A stretch of 64,000 bases of DNA from Limonium bicolor (lineage: Eukaryota > Streptophyta > Magnoliopsida > Caryophyllales > Plumbaginaceae). The notes below the pieces were generated by a model. That model was not told where the DNA came from. It was given only the letters and a program-made list of their open reading frames with translations, and did no database searches. Within the stretch, counting starts at the first letter, position 1. Each line of letters begins with the position of its first letter. The translations under genes and the position numbers were made by a program. This document shows, in pieces, positions 1 to 12,300 of this stretch. The DNA lies in the NCBI GenBank assembly GCA_023374045.1, contig CM041779.1, positions 558,001 through 622,000 on the forward strand, given 5' to 3'.

Positions 1-2154
1 TAGAAAGCACTCGATACTGGCAAGTATCCATTCCTATTATGCTCACCTTATTGATTTTGGGTAGGAACTAGCCACGATACAGGATGGAGGTGTTCTGGAC
101 TCTATGGTTGGTACTCGCCACGGATCGATGGAGAACCTAGGCTCTCATCCAAAATCTGCAAATTCAACTCACTAACCCCTGGCTTGTGTTCGAGGACTTC
201 AATGAGATAATGTATGGATATGAAGGTAGTGGAAGAGGTAATAGGGTTAGATCCCACATGCATGCTTTCTGATCCTGTCTTAGTGCTTGTGGCCTCCTAG
301 ATTGGGTTTTAGTGGCAAAATTTACACATTCACGAACTGACAAAGGGATCGATGAAACACCAAAAGTAGATTGGACCGTTTTACTGCTACATCACAATGG
401 ATTAACCTCTTTCCAAAAGCAAGCAATGCTCACCTACGATGAGGAAGATCAGATCACCGTCCTATCACTCCTAGTTTAAGGCCAATTGAAAGGTCTGGCC
501 TTAAACTCTTCAAATTTGATAATTCCTAGGCCAATAAACCAACATGTAAACAAAATATATGTCGTATTTGGCGGAATTCAAGTGAACAAAGTGATTACAT
601 GGGAAATATCTTTCAATGTGGCAAAACCCTTAAATCATGAGGCACTCGAAGAGCTAGAGCGGAAAGGACGACCATTAATGAACTTAGGATGGAGATTAAC
701 TATGTTGCTGAAAAACCTCCAATGAGGGAAAACCTGAAGAAGTGGAAAGATCTTAGCTGAGAATTGGATTGGATTCTGTTAAAAGAGGAAACACATTAGG
801 CCTAAAGATCAAGACAACAATGGTTGAGGGAAGGCGATAGAAATACGACGTCCTTCTTTAGTCGAACCTAGTCAAGAAAACGTATGAACATCATTCATGA
901 ACTTATCAAACCTCAGGGGACTCCGGTCTCAAACTAGAATGATATTGAGGAGGCAGCCGGCCAGATCATATTTCACTAACCTCTTCACTACATCTATGCC
1001 GCAAATCAATCATCACCTTCTTACATGTATAAAAAATAGGGTTCTACCGGATTAGTATAGTCAACCGGAACTCCGTTATTCTAGAGAGGAAGTTTTTTAA
1101 CAATTATCTGAGATATCCATCCAAATAAGGCTCTAGAACCAGACGATATAAATGGCACCTTCATTAAAACATTCCAGAGCATAATTAGAGATGATTCCAT
1201 AGACACAGTCCTCAGCATACTCAACTCAGATGCAATGTCTTCGTGCCTCAACCACACACACATAGTTCTGATTCCAAAGAAAGCAGGTGCCTCGACAATG
1301 ACAAATTCAGATCTATACTTATTCAACACTATCCATCGGGTAATCTCAAAAATTTTGATTAATAGAGCTTGTGATGCCATAAAAACTGTTATTTCAAATG
1401 ATCACGGTGCATGAGACTCATATTTGATAACGTCACTATTGCCCATGAACTTATTCACTCGTGAGGTCCTCAAAAGTAGCCCATAGGTTTTTTGCTATAA
1501 ATTTAATATAGAAAAAGCTTTCGATCGAACTGAATGCCCTTTTTACTTGAAGTGTTGCGAAGTATGGGATTCCATTAGAATTCGGTCCGCCTAGTACAAA
1601 AGTGCATTACTTCCATCTTATTTGCAGTTCTCATTAATGGAAACCTGGGCCAAACCTCTGGCCTCAGAGAGGTTTAAGTCAAGGTGACCCCCTCTCATCG
1701 TTCCTCTTCGTATGTTGCATGGAGGTGTTATCCTCTAGCCTACGCAGTGGTCCAAGTGGGGTCATTCATGGGTTCACATGTAAAGGGCAGGGATTCGACA
1801 TTACAAACCTATTCTTTTGTGGATGACTATGCTATCTTCAGGAGAGCAACTAAAATTAATGCAGAAAGAATGTTACATCTCGTTGAGGAATTTAGAGAAG
1901 CATCGGGGTAGAGTATTAGTGTAGTCAAGGCATGGCTAATGTTTTTTACATGCTTGCAATCAAATATGATAAACCATATTGCAATAATATTTGGAGTGAA
2001 TGAGGTCAATAATGTTGGCCTTGACCTTAGAATTCCAAGTACATGGGAAGGCATAAAAAAATATTTCTCTACCTACATCAAATACAAGGTTCAAGCGCGT
2101 ATTATGAGCACTGAGCAGGTAATGCCCAGTTTCACAAGCTCGACGAAGGAAACC
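1..2154 (+). pseudogene. Decayed LINE ORF2 (endonuclease and reverse transcriptase), 5' and 3' incomplete
   Basis: Non-LTR retrotransposon ORF2 remnant. Translating piecewise on the plus strand gives, in the expected order: an endonuclease-like stretch around 175-480 (PWLVFEDFNEIM, then CGLLDWVL), the W..GDRNT..FF linker motif around 815-860, RT blocks around 1125-1410 (ALEPDDINGTF, LNHTHIVLIPKKAG) and the catalytic FVDD box at 1816-1827, which replaces the usual FADD, followed by FREASG. A post-RT block (VNNVGLDLRIPSTW) ends just before the LTR at 2155. Frames change repeatedly and stops interrupt the pieces, so it cannot encode a working protein. The 5' part lies outside the window; the 3' part was cut by the LTR insertion. 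Confidence 0.8.
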
Positions 2155-3377
2155 TGTAACACCCCAACCGCTAAACCGTCATTACCCTTAAACTGTCACA
2201 AATTTCCATTAATCCCGCAGCGGAACTCTACATACAGCGGAGGGTGATACAACACCGTTAGCCACCCACGTGGCTAACCAGGCCTAACACAACTACTGCA
2301 TCGGTCTGATGGACCGGAATGACCGAGTACTCAATATAAAATACAATACTTATCTATTACTAACCGAGTCACGATACATTTCTCAATTCAGTTCTTTACT
2401 ATACCGAGTCTACAATACACGGATGTTGATAACATATTCGGTCTTACACCTTATTCAAATACATGAGCAAATAAATTTTAACTACCCATGCTAACCACAG
2501 ACCCCATCCTACACTCGAACGGTATCGTCTCTGGTGTACCTGCAAATAAAAACGATGCCCCTAAGGGCTCAGCTTAACGCTGCATATGAAATTCGCATAC
2601 CCGCGTGCTAACCGGGGTACGCCGACTACTTTTGTCAAGAGCATGGAGTTCATTTTAATTCATTCAACATGCATATAGTAATACATTATATATGTACACT
2701 ACACAAGGATTCGACATTCAATCATGGGATACAATCCCTAACTAACATAACAAGGTTGTTAGTTGTATCAATTTACTCTTGGCCTTGAGGGTTATACCCC
2801 ACTATGCCTTGGTTACTCATTCAATAACTCACCCGCTCTCTTGGGTTACTTATTTTATTCTCACCCATTTTCTTGGGTTATTCATTCTTATACTCACCCA
2901 TTTCTTGGGTTACTTATACTTTATCTCACACACACTCTTGGGTTCCTAATACTCAAGCTCTTGTAGTTCTCGAGACACTACAGGCCTCCTACGTCACGCT
3001 TGTTTCTCTTAATACTTTCTTAAGCCAAAACACATGGCTTTAGCGCATAGTCTTACTTTCCCGGTTTCGACCCTACTCTGGGTCTAGCATGGTGGGAAGG
3101 CTCAACTAGCTCCCGGAACTTTCTCTTAGTTCCTACTACTTCCTCATAGGTCCGACTACTCTCGGACTATCACATTCCCATACACTCCTCTCTCGGAGTT
3201 ATAATATAATCCTGTATAAAGGTCTAGAAGCATCACTCTCGATGTTCCTAATGACTTAGGGAATTCTCTTAGGTTTGGGTATTCTTAAGTTTAAGGGTTG
3301 TCCCAAACTTCAGTATACTTATACTTTCGGTTATTTACTCATACCGGATGTAATCCTCATATAGGAGGTTGACCATG
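2155..3377 (-). repeat. Terminal piece of a long gypsy-type LTR, truncated by the CACTA element
   Basis: Begins on the plus strand with TGTAACACCCC, i.e. it is the 3' end (GGGGTGTTACA) of an LTR whose sense strand is minus. From about 2530 to 3370 it matches, in reverse complement and with clear divergence, the sequence from about 63190 to 64000 at the other end of the window. Shared landmarks are the GCCCCTAAGGGCTCAG block near 2560, GTCGAACC/GGTTTCGAC near 3065 and CTCCGAGAGAGGAGT near 3195 (minus). The matching LTR is cut at 3377, where the CACTA terminus starts. Its other LTR and interior are not in the window. No gene is seen here; the short ORFs are chance. Confidence 0.8.
2795..2955. 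repeat. Short tandem repeat inside the LTR fragment
   Basis: Four to five degenerate units of about 35-45 bp, each built around TTGGGTTACT(T/C)AT followed by CTCACCCA. The related LTR at the right end of the window has only one or two such units near 63700 (reverse complement), so the array has changed copy number since the copies diverged. Confidence 0.65.
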
Positions 3378-3890
3378 CACTACTAGAAAAAGCAAATTAC
3401 CTACGGACGATTCCGTAGGTAATCCGTAGGTAATCAGAATTACCGACGGAATACCGATAAAATTTCACCCAAACCATCCGTCGGTATATAATTGGTCGGT
3501 AATCATATTACCGACGGAAAAGTGTGTCCGTCGGTAAATTACCTACGGATTACCTACGGAAATGTCAGCCATAGTTACCTACGGATTACCTACGGAACTG
3601 TCCGTAGGTAAATTTCCTACGGAAAATCCGTCGGTAATCGAATGCCACGTCATCGCTTCCTCTTATTATAATATCCGTCGGTAATCCGTAGGTAAAATAT
3701 TACCTGCGGAAAAATTCCGAAGGTAATATTTTACCTACGGATTACCGACGGAATTGTATACGGGCCATTTTCGTTAGGTGTTCCGTAGGTAATCCGTAGG
3801 TAAAATATTACCTACGGAATATTCCGTAGGTAATATTTTACCTTCGGATTACCTACAGATCTTAAACCAACTGTTATTATTAGACAGACC
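3378..3890. repeat. Left subterminal repeat region of the CACTA element, with two long palindromes
   Basis: About two dozen copies of a 9-10-bp motif, ACC(T/G)ACGGA and its complement, crowd into 500 bp. In CACTA elements such subterminal repeats are binding sites for the element's own DNA-binding protein. Two stretches form large palindromes: 3674-3752 (38-bp arms, 3-nt AAA loop, one mismatch) and 3781-3860 (46 bp perfect at 3798-3843, extending outward with few mismatches). 3900-4150 is AT-rich with nothing recognised. Confidence 0.85.
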
Positions 3891-6029
3891 GTAGGTAATC
3901 CATAAGTATTAATACATTTTCTATATTTTGTATTTATTTGATCAAATTTTGTTTATATTGTGATTTATTCTTTATTTTTAATAGCTATTTCAGAATTAAA
4001 ATTATTTACATATATTATAAAACATAGTACTTAGAATATTTAATTTTATAACATATATTTAACTCATTTTATAAATCTGAAAATTAATATTCAACATCAC
4101 AAATAGAAAACCATAAGTCATACTGATAAAACCTAAAAGTTTACGTTAATCATACATACACCATATCAGTCACTCTCTGAACTATCAGACTTATCAGTAT
4201 CTCTATCCCTAGCTTGTTGCAGGTTCCCTTTCGTTGGAACCTGAGCATGTGATGTAGATGGTGGGGCATGAGGTGCAATCTGTGGTGGGCCCCACCATCC
4301 CTGAGTCGGCCCCGACCACCATCCCTGTGCCGGTATCCCACTCTGAGACCCAAATGCTGAGGGTGGACCCAATGATGAACTCGTCTGATGAGAACCAGGT
4401 GCAGCTGAAGATGGACCCCATGACGGCCCGACCTGATGAGAACCTGAAGGAGGAGGTGGACCCCACTGTGACCACGGAGCGCTGGCCATCAACTGCGAGA
4501 ACTACTGTGAAATCATCTCCTGGCGCTTCAGCATCTCCTCATCCCGCCTCTTCATCTCCTCATCCCGCCCTCCTCATCTCCTCCTCAATCTTCTCTTGAT
4601 ATTGTTGCATCTCCGCTTTCATCTTAGCATCAACCTCCTCCTTATACTGCTGAAATTTTTGCTCATCAAATGTAGATGTTGGGGGGTAGTGCGGGTATAT
4701 TGCTCCGGGTAGTATTGCTTGGCAGAGTCTACAAGACCATACACTCTTTGCTTCTTCGACTTTCCCTTCACAGCCTTGTAAAAAGCCTTGTTACCTCTAC
4801 TGGATCAACAGGCTGAGATGTGCCAGCTTCATCATAATTTGTAGTGGTCGGCAACTCTTGCTCGATTTCATCCTACATAAATATAGAAAGTTATGAATGT
4901 TAGTAATTAAATAGCGAACACTAATATTCAAATTAGGTGTTTAAAAGCACTAAAACGTACCACCACTGCTTTAGCTTTCGGACAACTAAATACCCTTTCT
5001 CCACGATCATTCTTCTTAGTATGAGTGTGAAGAAACAGGGTGTATGCATCCACCGGTGCACCTTTCTCTTTTTCCTTCAGTGAAAAACACACACATTCAA
5101 GTATTAGTAAACGGTGATCAAAGATGCGCTATACAATAATAGAACCTGTTCTAAAAAAACTTACCTACATGCACATGCGCTATACAATAATAGAACTCTA
5201 ACAAACTCTGAATATTATGGATAAGAGCAAGCGATATGAAAGCGACAAATCATAGGATGACACCACAACACAAAGGATCATATACCATACAGTATTAAGT
5301 ACATCTAAACACCAATTAGCCATGCTCAGGTAATTCTTCGAGGAATTTGGTGATTGCCATTTTTGTATCTATCAAACAGGAAAGAGTCCCAAATATTATA
5401 GGCAAAAAGTATTCACGCAAAGGGTTCCAACAGAAATCAAATAAGGGCTGCTTGTATATCCTTATTACTAACAAGATAACTGTGCCAGAAAATGTACGTT
5501 AACATTGAGTATAAAGCAGTAACACAGAGAGGGAAAGCTGTGTTAAAATCTATTTCAGACTGAGAATGCATTGTACATACCAAGCTTCAAGGATTGGTTA
5601 AAATCTGACTTAAAACAGAAACATACCCTGAAGACTATGAATTGCTGAACCAAGCTTATCATTGTTATCTTTATGAGTCAGTCATAGCTAATGGAAATTT
5701 GATGATTTTGTTGAAACTGTGGAATCAGATTGCACAGCTAAAGAAAACGGCTTGTCTTGGCTACACCTGGGTGTAGCCAAAGATGGCTACATCACAGGCG
5801 CCCTCGTACTTTTTTTTTTAAACGCCTTTGCTTTGTGAATTTTTTTTAAATATCTTTTTTTTCTTTTTTTATCACAAACACTTTAAATAGTTGTAAATTT
5901 TAATAATAGTTTAAAATGAAAAAAAATTATGTCATTGTTCATCTAAATTCAAGCTCTTCAAAACAAGACCAGTCATGGATATTTTAACAATTTTTAAAAA
6001 AATTATTTTTACATGTATGGAGCACATAA

Positions 6030-6365
6030 TGTAAAAGAAAACTTGTACAGATAGTCATACAAACTTGTACAAATATTCACTAAAACATGTACATCCTCAC
6101 GTAAAAACATGTACATCCCGCATTAAAAACATATAGATAGTCATATAAACCTGTACAGCTAATTAAATATGTACATCCTTAAATTAAAACATGTACATAT
6201 AAAGAAGAACACTTGTACAGATGGTCATACAAACATGTACAGATGTCATTAAAACATATACATTCTCATAATTGAACATGTACATTCTCACATTTGAACA
6301 TGTACATCGTCACATTAAAACATGTACATTCTCACATTAAAACATGTACATTATCACATTAGAGT
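6030..6365. repeat. Array of CATGTACA-centred short repeats in the foldback element
   Basis: Degenerate 20-25-bp units centred on (A)CATGTACA(T/G), often followed by TCTCACATTAAAA. About fifteen units in 330 bp; the same array forms the middle of copy 2 (50400-50945). TGTACA is itself a palindrome. Confidence 0.8.
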
Positions 6366-6830
6366 ATAGAACGGTTTCCAAATAGATTACCCTACCCCCA
6401 AAAAACCCCAAAACCCACCATAAGATAGCTAAAAATGTCAAAGGCAATTTTAGGGTTTGTAGTGGCGGGTTTAGGGTCCTAAACCCGCTACCACAAACCC
6501 TAAAAACCTGTCGAGTTAGTTGCTACAATATAAAGTACAAAACAAATTCCAAATTGATTACCTACCCCAAAAACCCACCCTAGATAGCTAAAAAACGTCG
6601 AAGACATTATTTGGGTGTTTGGTAGCGGGTTTAGGACCTGTCGAGTTAGTTGCTACAATAAAGTACGAAACAAATTCCAAATAGATTACCCTACCCCCAA
6701 AACACCCAAAACCCACCCTAGGATAGCTAAAAAACGTCGAAGACATTTTAGGGTTTGCAGTGGCGGGTTTAGGGTCTAACGACCCTAAACCCGCTACCAC
6801 AAACCCTAAAAACCTGTCGAGTTATTGCGA
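6365..6830. repeat. Internal repeats with TTTAGGG-like motifs, only in copy 1
   Basis: Three partial units of about 130-150 bp share CCTGTCGAGTTAGTTGC, an ACCC-rich stretch and GATAGCTAAAAA(A/C)GTC. They include inverted pairs such as GGGTTTAGGG and CCCTAAACCC. Absent from the related element at 50149-51290, so they were gained or captured by this copy. The telomere-like heptamer is not in tandem. Confidence 0.65.
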
Positions 6831-8144
6831 TGAAGTACAAGTTTTTACGTGTGGATGTACATGTTTTAATGAACATTTGTACAGGTTTGTATGACCATCT
6901 GTACAAGTTTTTTTTACGTTTTGTGCACTATATATGTAAAAATAATTTTTTTAAAAGTTGTCAAAACATATCCATGACTGGTCTTGTTTTGAAGAGCTCG
7001 AATTTAGATGAACAATGATATGATTTTTTTTCATTTTGGACTTTATATTAAAAGTTACAATAAGTTAAAGTTTTTATAATAAAAACAAAAATAATTAAAA
7101 TCTGTTTCTTAAAAAAATGAAAAATGAAAAAAAAAACACAAAACGTTACTTACCTCTCGCGCGCGCTCTCCCTCCCCTGCTATCTCTCATCTCTTTTATT
7201 TGTATTTGACTAAATTACCCCTATATGTAGCCATCCTAGATACATCTACTTGTAGGCAAGAATTTGCCTAAAGAAAATAAACGCAGCAGAAAAATACCAT
7301 CGACAGCTAATGAACTAATCACTTAAACATATACTATCCATTTTAAAAGTGATTTGCAGTTTATCACCTGTTATACTCCCATCTTATACAGACACGAACA
7401 AGGTTTTAGCGAACATGTCATATTAAAGCTATGAACAAAGACATAATACCAAAATAAGAGATCCAGCTTTCAAAGTTTAGAAACTGTCAAGGAAAATAAA
7501 GAGAATCAGCCTGTAAAGTTTAGAGACTTGTCAAAACAGATTCTTCGGATAATGGATTAAATGGATTTTGACCATGCAGTTTTTTTTTAAAACAAGGATG
7601 CAAAAAATAGCGACATGAGCCTTAGAAAATAATGTATAACAACTTTAATGATGTATTAAAATAATTCTCAGGGAGTAGCCTAAAAAGACAGATAATAGAT
7701 GGAGAAAAGAGCATAATCCACGCGCCTAAATGCTGTTGAAGCTGTTGGATATTTATTTATACTCCTTATCAGTAACAGGATAACTGTGCCAGAACATGTA
7801 CGTTAACATTGAGTATAAAAGCAGTAACACGGAGAGGGAAAGCTGTGTTAAAATCTATTTCAGACTAAAATGCGTTGTACCTACCAAGCTTCAAGGATTG
7901 GTTAAAATCTGACTTAAAACAGAAACATACCCTGAAGACTATGAATTGCTGAAACAAGCTTATCATTGCTATCTTCTTATCAGTCAGTCATAGCTAATGG
8001 AAATTTGATGATTTTGAAACTGTGAAATCAGATTGCACAGCTAAAGAAAATAAACGCGGCAGAAAAATACCATCGGCAGCTAATGAACTAATCAAGCAGG
8101 TATGATAATTTGTGTCATGTTATTAGTTGTAAGAGGGAGGAGAA

Positions 8145-8325
8145 GGGGTACCTAGCTCCGACCCATGCATTAGAAAGAAAATTCTAGTAAAAAAGGGGTA
8201 CCTAGCTCCGACCCCATGCATTGCATATAAAAATTCTAGTAAAAAAGGGGTACCTAGCTCCGACCCCATGCATTAGAAATCAAAATTCTAGTAAAAAGGG
8301 GTACCTAGCTCCGACCCCATGCATT
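8145..8325. repeat. Four tandem copies of a 51-bp unit
   Basis: GGGGTACCTAGCTCCGACC starts at 8145, 8195, 8247 and 8298, each followed by CATGCATT and ATTCTAGTAAAAA. Period 50-52 bp. It ends right at the 3' edge of a coding exon of the second CACTA gene (minus strand), so it sits at that exon's splice donor side. Confidence 0.9.
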
Positions 8326-9389
8326 TTATTAAAATATACGTACCAGTTTCTCCTTATGATCAGGGTAAGAGCGTGAACCGCCACAGTGGGTTGACATTCC
8401 AGCTCCTGGTTCGAACTCCGTACGTCTGTTTTTGGAGTTCACCTCTCGTATGCGTCGAAACTGGGGAGAGTTCCACACTTGCTCCCACGCTCTCAAGATC
8501 TCTTGATCAAGTGACGGTCGAAGTTTATGTTCAGTCCTGATCTCGTACAATACTTCTCCGTAGCGTCGGGCACCCTTTGCAAAACTTGTCATACACAATA
8601 CTTTCAAATGAGGGATCCCATCGAAATTTCTTCTGCAGTTCACAATATATATAAAACAATGTCAACTATATATCAAAACAAAAAAATATAAAAAATATCA
8701 AGTAGCCATGACTTTATTACCCTAAACTCCTCAAAATAAAACCGTTTTGCTCCTCCAACAGTCCCTTCCACGAATGACCCTCAGGAAACCACTTCCTATC
8801 GAATATTTGTCGGAAGACTCGAGTCACTTCATTACTTGGTCTCATACCACTTGTATGATAGCAAAAGAGTGATTAATTAGAAAAAAATAATCAACTACAT
8901 AATTAATTCACATTGCATAACACAAGAATAAAGATTATTTCACATACCCAGATTCAGAAAAGGTAATCAGAATACGAGGGTCAGAAGTGAGGCACTCGCA
9001 CTGCCACTTGCACTTCCACTCTCCACATGCATCTCTGTAGATGTGTGTGGGGTGGTCTCCAAGGAATCCCCACCAGCGGAGTATCATCTGGTGTGCTGAT
9101 GGTACCGTTAGACGTACCACTAGATGGTGGTATCTGACAAGCCTCTTGTTGCTCCTGCGGAACAGTCAAGGGTGCCTCCTGCTGCTGCTGCTCACTACCA
9201 CCATCAGCAGCTGCCACTGATGACTCCGCACGATCACCAACATTCTTACTCTTCTTCTTCTTTTTGGGGAAGAGGCGTTTGACCACACCCGAACCAGCCA
9301 TATCTGACACATATAAAATGAATTAGATATAATCAAACAATATTGTAATATTCATAAACAATAACTATCTACGAGTTAATTTACATTTG

Positions 9390-12300
9390 TCATTCAGAAT
9401 CATAATCATCATCATAATCATCATCATAATCATTCTCTTCCAAATCTTCTTCCAATTCATCTTCCACTTCTTCAGCATCTCCAACCTCGTCCCCCTCTAG
9501 GTCACCACTTTCTAAATCCTCTGCAACAGAATCAATCGTGTCTACCAATTCAATAGGTACATCCTCTTCATTAGGGATAAAAGTAGATACATCAACCCCC
9601 TCAACTCCTTCTTCTTGAAGTGGTTGTGCCTCTTCTTCATTTGAAACTGAATCGGGCATGTCTAATATGCTTCTTGCTTTAATTTTACAGACAGACCACC
9701 ATGCTTGAACATCCTTCTTTTTAGAAGGGTACGAGCAGTAATATACTTGTCTCGCTTGTTCCGCCAATATAAACGGTTCATAATTCTTTATCCTCCTTGT
9801 ATGTTTGATGTCTGCTATTTTATATATTGGGTGGATAACACAACCATCCTTTGAGTTATCGAACCACGAACACTTGAATATGATCACCTTCTTCATAGGG
9901 TACGCCGGGTACTCTAACTCAATAATATCGTCCAACATTCCATAATAATCATATTCTGTGCTCGATTCACCAGCAGCGGATACGCATACTCCACTATTTA
10001 CTGTTGAACGACCAACTTCATGCGCTCTTGTAAGAAATTTGAACCCATTCACAAAACAACCGGAATATGATTTTGCCACATTTAGCGGTCCTTGTGCCAA
10101 ACTCGTATGAAATGATTGGGGATTGTGTCATTGTTTGACTGTTTAAGACAACAAACAAGAAGAATCATGTCACAACTAGCTAAGGTGATGACATAGTTGT
10201 ATTTTCAAATTCATGAAGTTCTAATATGTAGCTTACATATGAATTGAACCACGCACTAAATTCTTTCTCCAACTTTCTGTTAATAGCAACATCATCGATT
10301 GAAGGATTTTGCTCTTGCAGTTCATGATAAACTTTCTGTGAAACACAAGCGAACAGATACGGTCAACATATATGTTCTTTGAGTTTAACTTTTATAGAAA
10401 ACTTAGCATTTGTATTCTTACTCCACATAAGGCTCGAGTTCCGGAGTGTTCAACAACACATATGTCTGGGCAGCAGCTAAGTCTTTGGTGTTAGATAAAC
10501 CGAAGTAGCTTTCCCAATTAGTCTTCCGCTTGATTTGAAGATAGAGATCCTATCAGGGTCATCATCTACTTCATCAATGTCAACTTCATTCCTTCCCACT
10601 CTATAGCGATAAGAGGGTTCACCATCACCAAAATAGAAGGTGCTGAATTTAGTAATCTCCTCGAGAAGATAACCATTGCATATTGACCCTTCAACGTGGT
10701 TTCTGTTTTTGACTTTCCTTTTCAACTTGCCCATGTATCTACAACAATCATATTCATATACCGTAAGAATAATGAATGAACTCATCTATTAACACTGACT
10801 GAATCAGTTATCAACAAAATACGTGGCTTACCTCTCAAAGGGGTACATCCATCTGTATTGCACAGGTCCAGCTAGACTAGCCTCGTAAGCCAAGTGGATT
10901 GGAAGATGCTCCATTGAGTCAAAAAAGCTCGGAGGAAATATCATCTCCAATTTGCAAAGAATGAGTGCAATATTATCTTTCATTTGTTGTAGATTTGTTT
11001 CGTACAACGATGTTGCAGTCAACTCTTTGAAGTGAAGACACAACTCGGTGATTGCCTCCCACACCGCTCGAGGGAGAAGATGACGAAAGGCTATAGGCAT
11101 GAGTCGGTGCATAAATACGTGACAATCATGACTCTTCATCCCGAATACTCTCCTACTCGTCATGTCAACACATCTACCAACATTAGAGGCATACCCATCT
11201 GGGAACTTTACTTTATATTTTAACCCATTCACAAAAAATGTCCTTCTGTTGTCTGTCCAATACATAAGATGCCTTTGGATATCTCTTACTCCTTGCATCA
11301 AATGCCAACTCAGGACGCTCACAGTAGTCATTGAGTTCTTGACGTGATTTTTCATGATCCTTTGTCTTATGTTTAACATTGAGTACAGTGTTGAATATGT
11401 TGTCAAAACAATTTTTCTCAATATGCATCACATCCAATTGTGTCGGATTAACAACTTACTCCAGTACGGTAGATCCCAAAAAATACTCTTCTTACTCCAC
11501 CCACAGTTCCTAGCAATGGCAGCATTTGTTTCGTCAGAGCCAATTCAGTCACTTTCTTAGACCTAATCGGTCTATTTCTGCCAATATCTCATCACCGGTC
11601 CACACACGTGGTGCTCTACCCAAAACTTTTTACCTTTCCTGAATGAAGTAGTGTCTAGCGAAACTTGTGTCTTGGTCGTAAAAATTTCCTACTATTGTCA
11701 AACCAGGATTGTTTCCGACTGCAGCGAAGGGTGAAAGCATCACTTGCATCCATGCATGCGGACATGCTAATCTTCCAGCTGTGCTCCATCCAGAAAGCAT
11801 TGCGTATGCTGGAAAATCACTGATTGTCCACATCAACGCAGCTCTCATTGTGAAATTTTGTTTCTTAGAAACATCGTAAGTGTTAACTCCTTCACCCCAT
11901 AATTGTTGTAGCTCTGCAATAAGAGGCTGCAGATACACATCTATCCGCCCTTTTGGATTTTTCGGTCCAGGCACCAAGCATGTTAAGAAGAAGAATTCAT
12001 CTTTCATGCACATCCCAGGGGAGATTGTAAGGAGTCAGGATGACAGGCCACAATGAATATGGTCGCCCAGATGGCCCAAATGGCTGAAATCCGTCAGTGC
12101 ACAGGCCAAGGCGCACATTTCTAACTTCTTTAGCAAATTCAGGATTGCTCTCATCAAAATGTTTCCATGCTCTAGAGTCAGATGGATGACACATCTTGCC
12201 ATCTTCCATTGTGTGTTCAGCATGCCAACGCATTTCACTTGCTGTTGCCGGAGAAGCGTACAGTCTTTGAAGTCTTGGTATGATGGGAAGTAATGCATTT

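Larger units (their letters stand above)
5748..7267. mobile_element. Mutator-type foldback element, copy 1 (1520 bp), 10-bp target duplication
   Basis: Flanked by a perfect 10-bp direct repeat, CTAAAGAAAA, at 5738-5747 and 7268-7277; the empty site is preserved at 8041-8050. Target duplications of 9-11 bp are typical of Mutator-like elements. The ends are imperfect inverted repeats (TCTTGGCTACA near 5754, TGTAGGCAAGA ending near 7261) that continue inward for a few hundred bases; the best part is the CAAGACCAGTCATGGATA block near 5965 and its complement near 6975. No transposase ORF is present, so it is non-autonomous. A second member lies at 50149-51290 and shares both termini and the centre. 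Confidence 0.88.
5455..8100. repeat. Direct duplication of ~330 bp, first copy split by a transposon
   Basis: The segment 5455-5747 plus 7278-7320 matches 7752-8100 almost base for base (for example AACTGTGCCAG, CTTCAAGGATTGG and the GCACAGCTAAAGAAAA stretch). The first copy is interrupted at 5748-7267 by a Mutator-type element; the second copy keeps the uninterrupted site at 8041-8050. Both lie in the intron of the second CACTA gene. The 400 bp between the copies (7320-7750) shows nothing recognisable. Confidence 0.85.
4166..9301 (-). pseudogene. CACTA second gene, Transposase_24-type, with a ~3-kb intron
   Basis: Read on the minus strand from ATG at 9299-9301 (an in-frame ATG three codons upstream is possible). 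The N-terminus is MAGSGVVKRLF with a lysine run and a glutamine run near 9180. The next parts are FDRKWFPEGHSW (about 8770-8820) and a 104-residue exon at 8329-8643 with NRRTEFEPGAG and HCGGSRSYPDHKEKL, typical of Transposase_24 proteins. A long intron follows (about 8320 down to 5085), then GAPVDAYTLFLH (about 5030-5065) and a C-terminal region rich in Gly, Pro, Ser and Trp ending at a stop at 4166. Such proteins are thought to act as DNA-binding partners of the transposase. Frame breaks near 9060-9110 and 4600-4850 suggest it is damaged. The intron holds a Mutator-type insertion and duplications. Confidence 0.72.

Noticed and set aside
1..2154. Endogenous pararetrovirus or LTR-type reverse transcriptase
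   Set aside because: The order endonuclease-then-RT, the LNxTxIxLIPK block and the FxDD box are those of a LINE, and no viral movement or coat motifs are seen.
4258..4599. Plus-strand ORF of 113 codons
   Set aside because: Shadow of the minus-strand Gly/Pro/Ser/Trp-rich C-terminus of the second CACTA gene.
6420..6500. TTTAGGG-containing stretch as a telomeric relic
   Set aside because: The heptamers are isolated and in inverted pairs, not tandem, within a transposon.
8145..8325. CRISPR-like array
   Set aside because: Four direct repeats of about 51 bp without distinct spacers, in a plant transposon intron; a simple tandem duplication.
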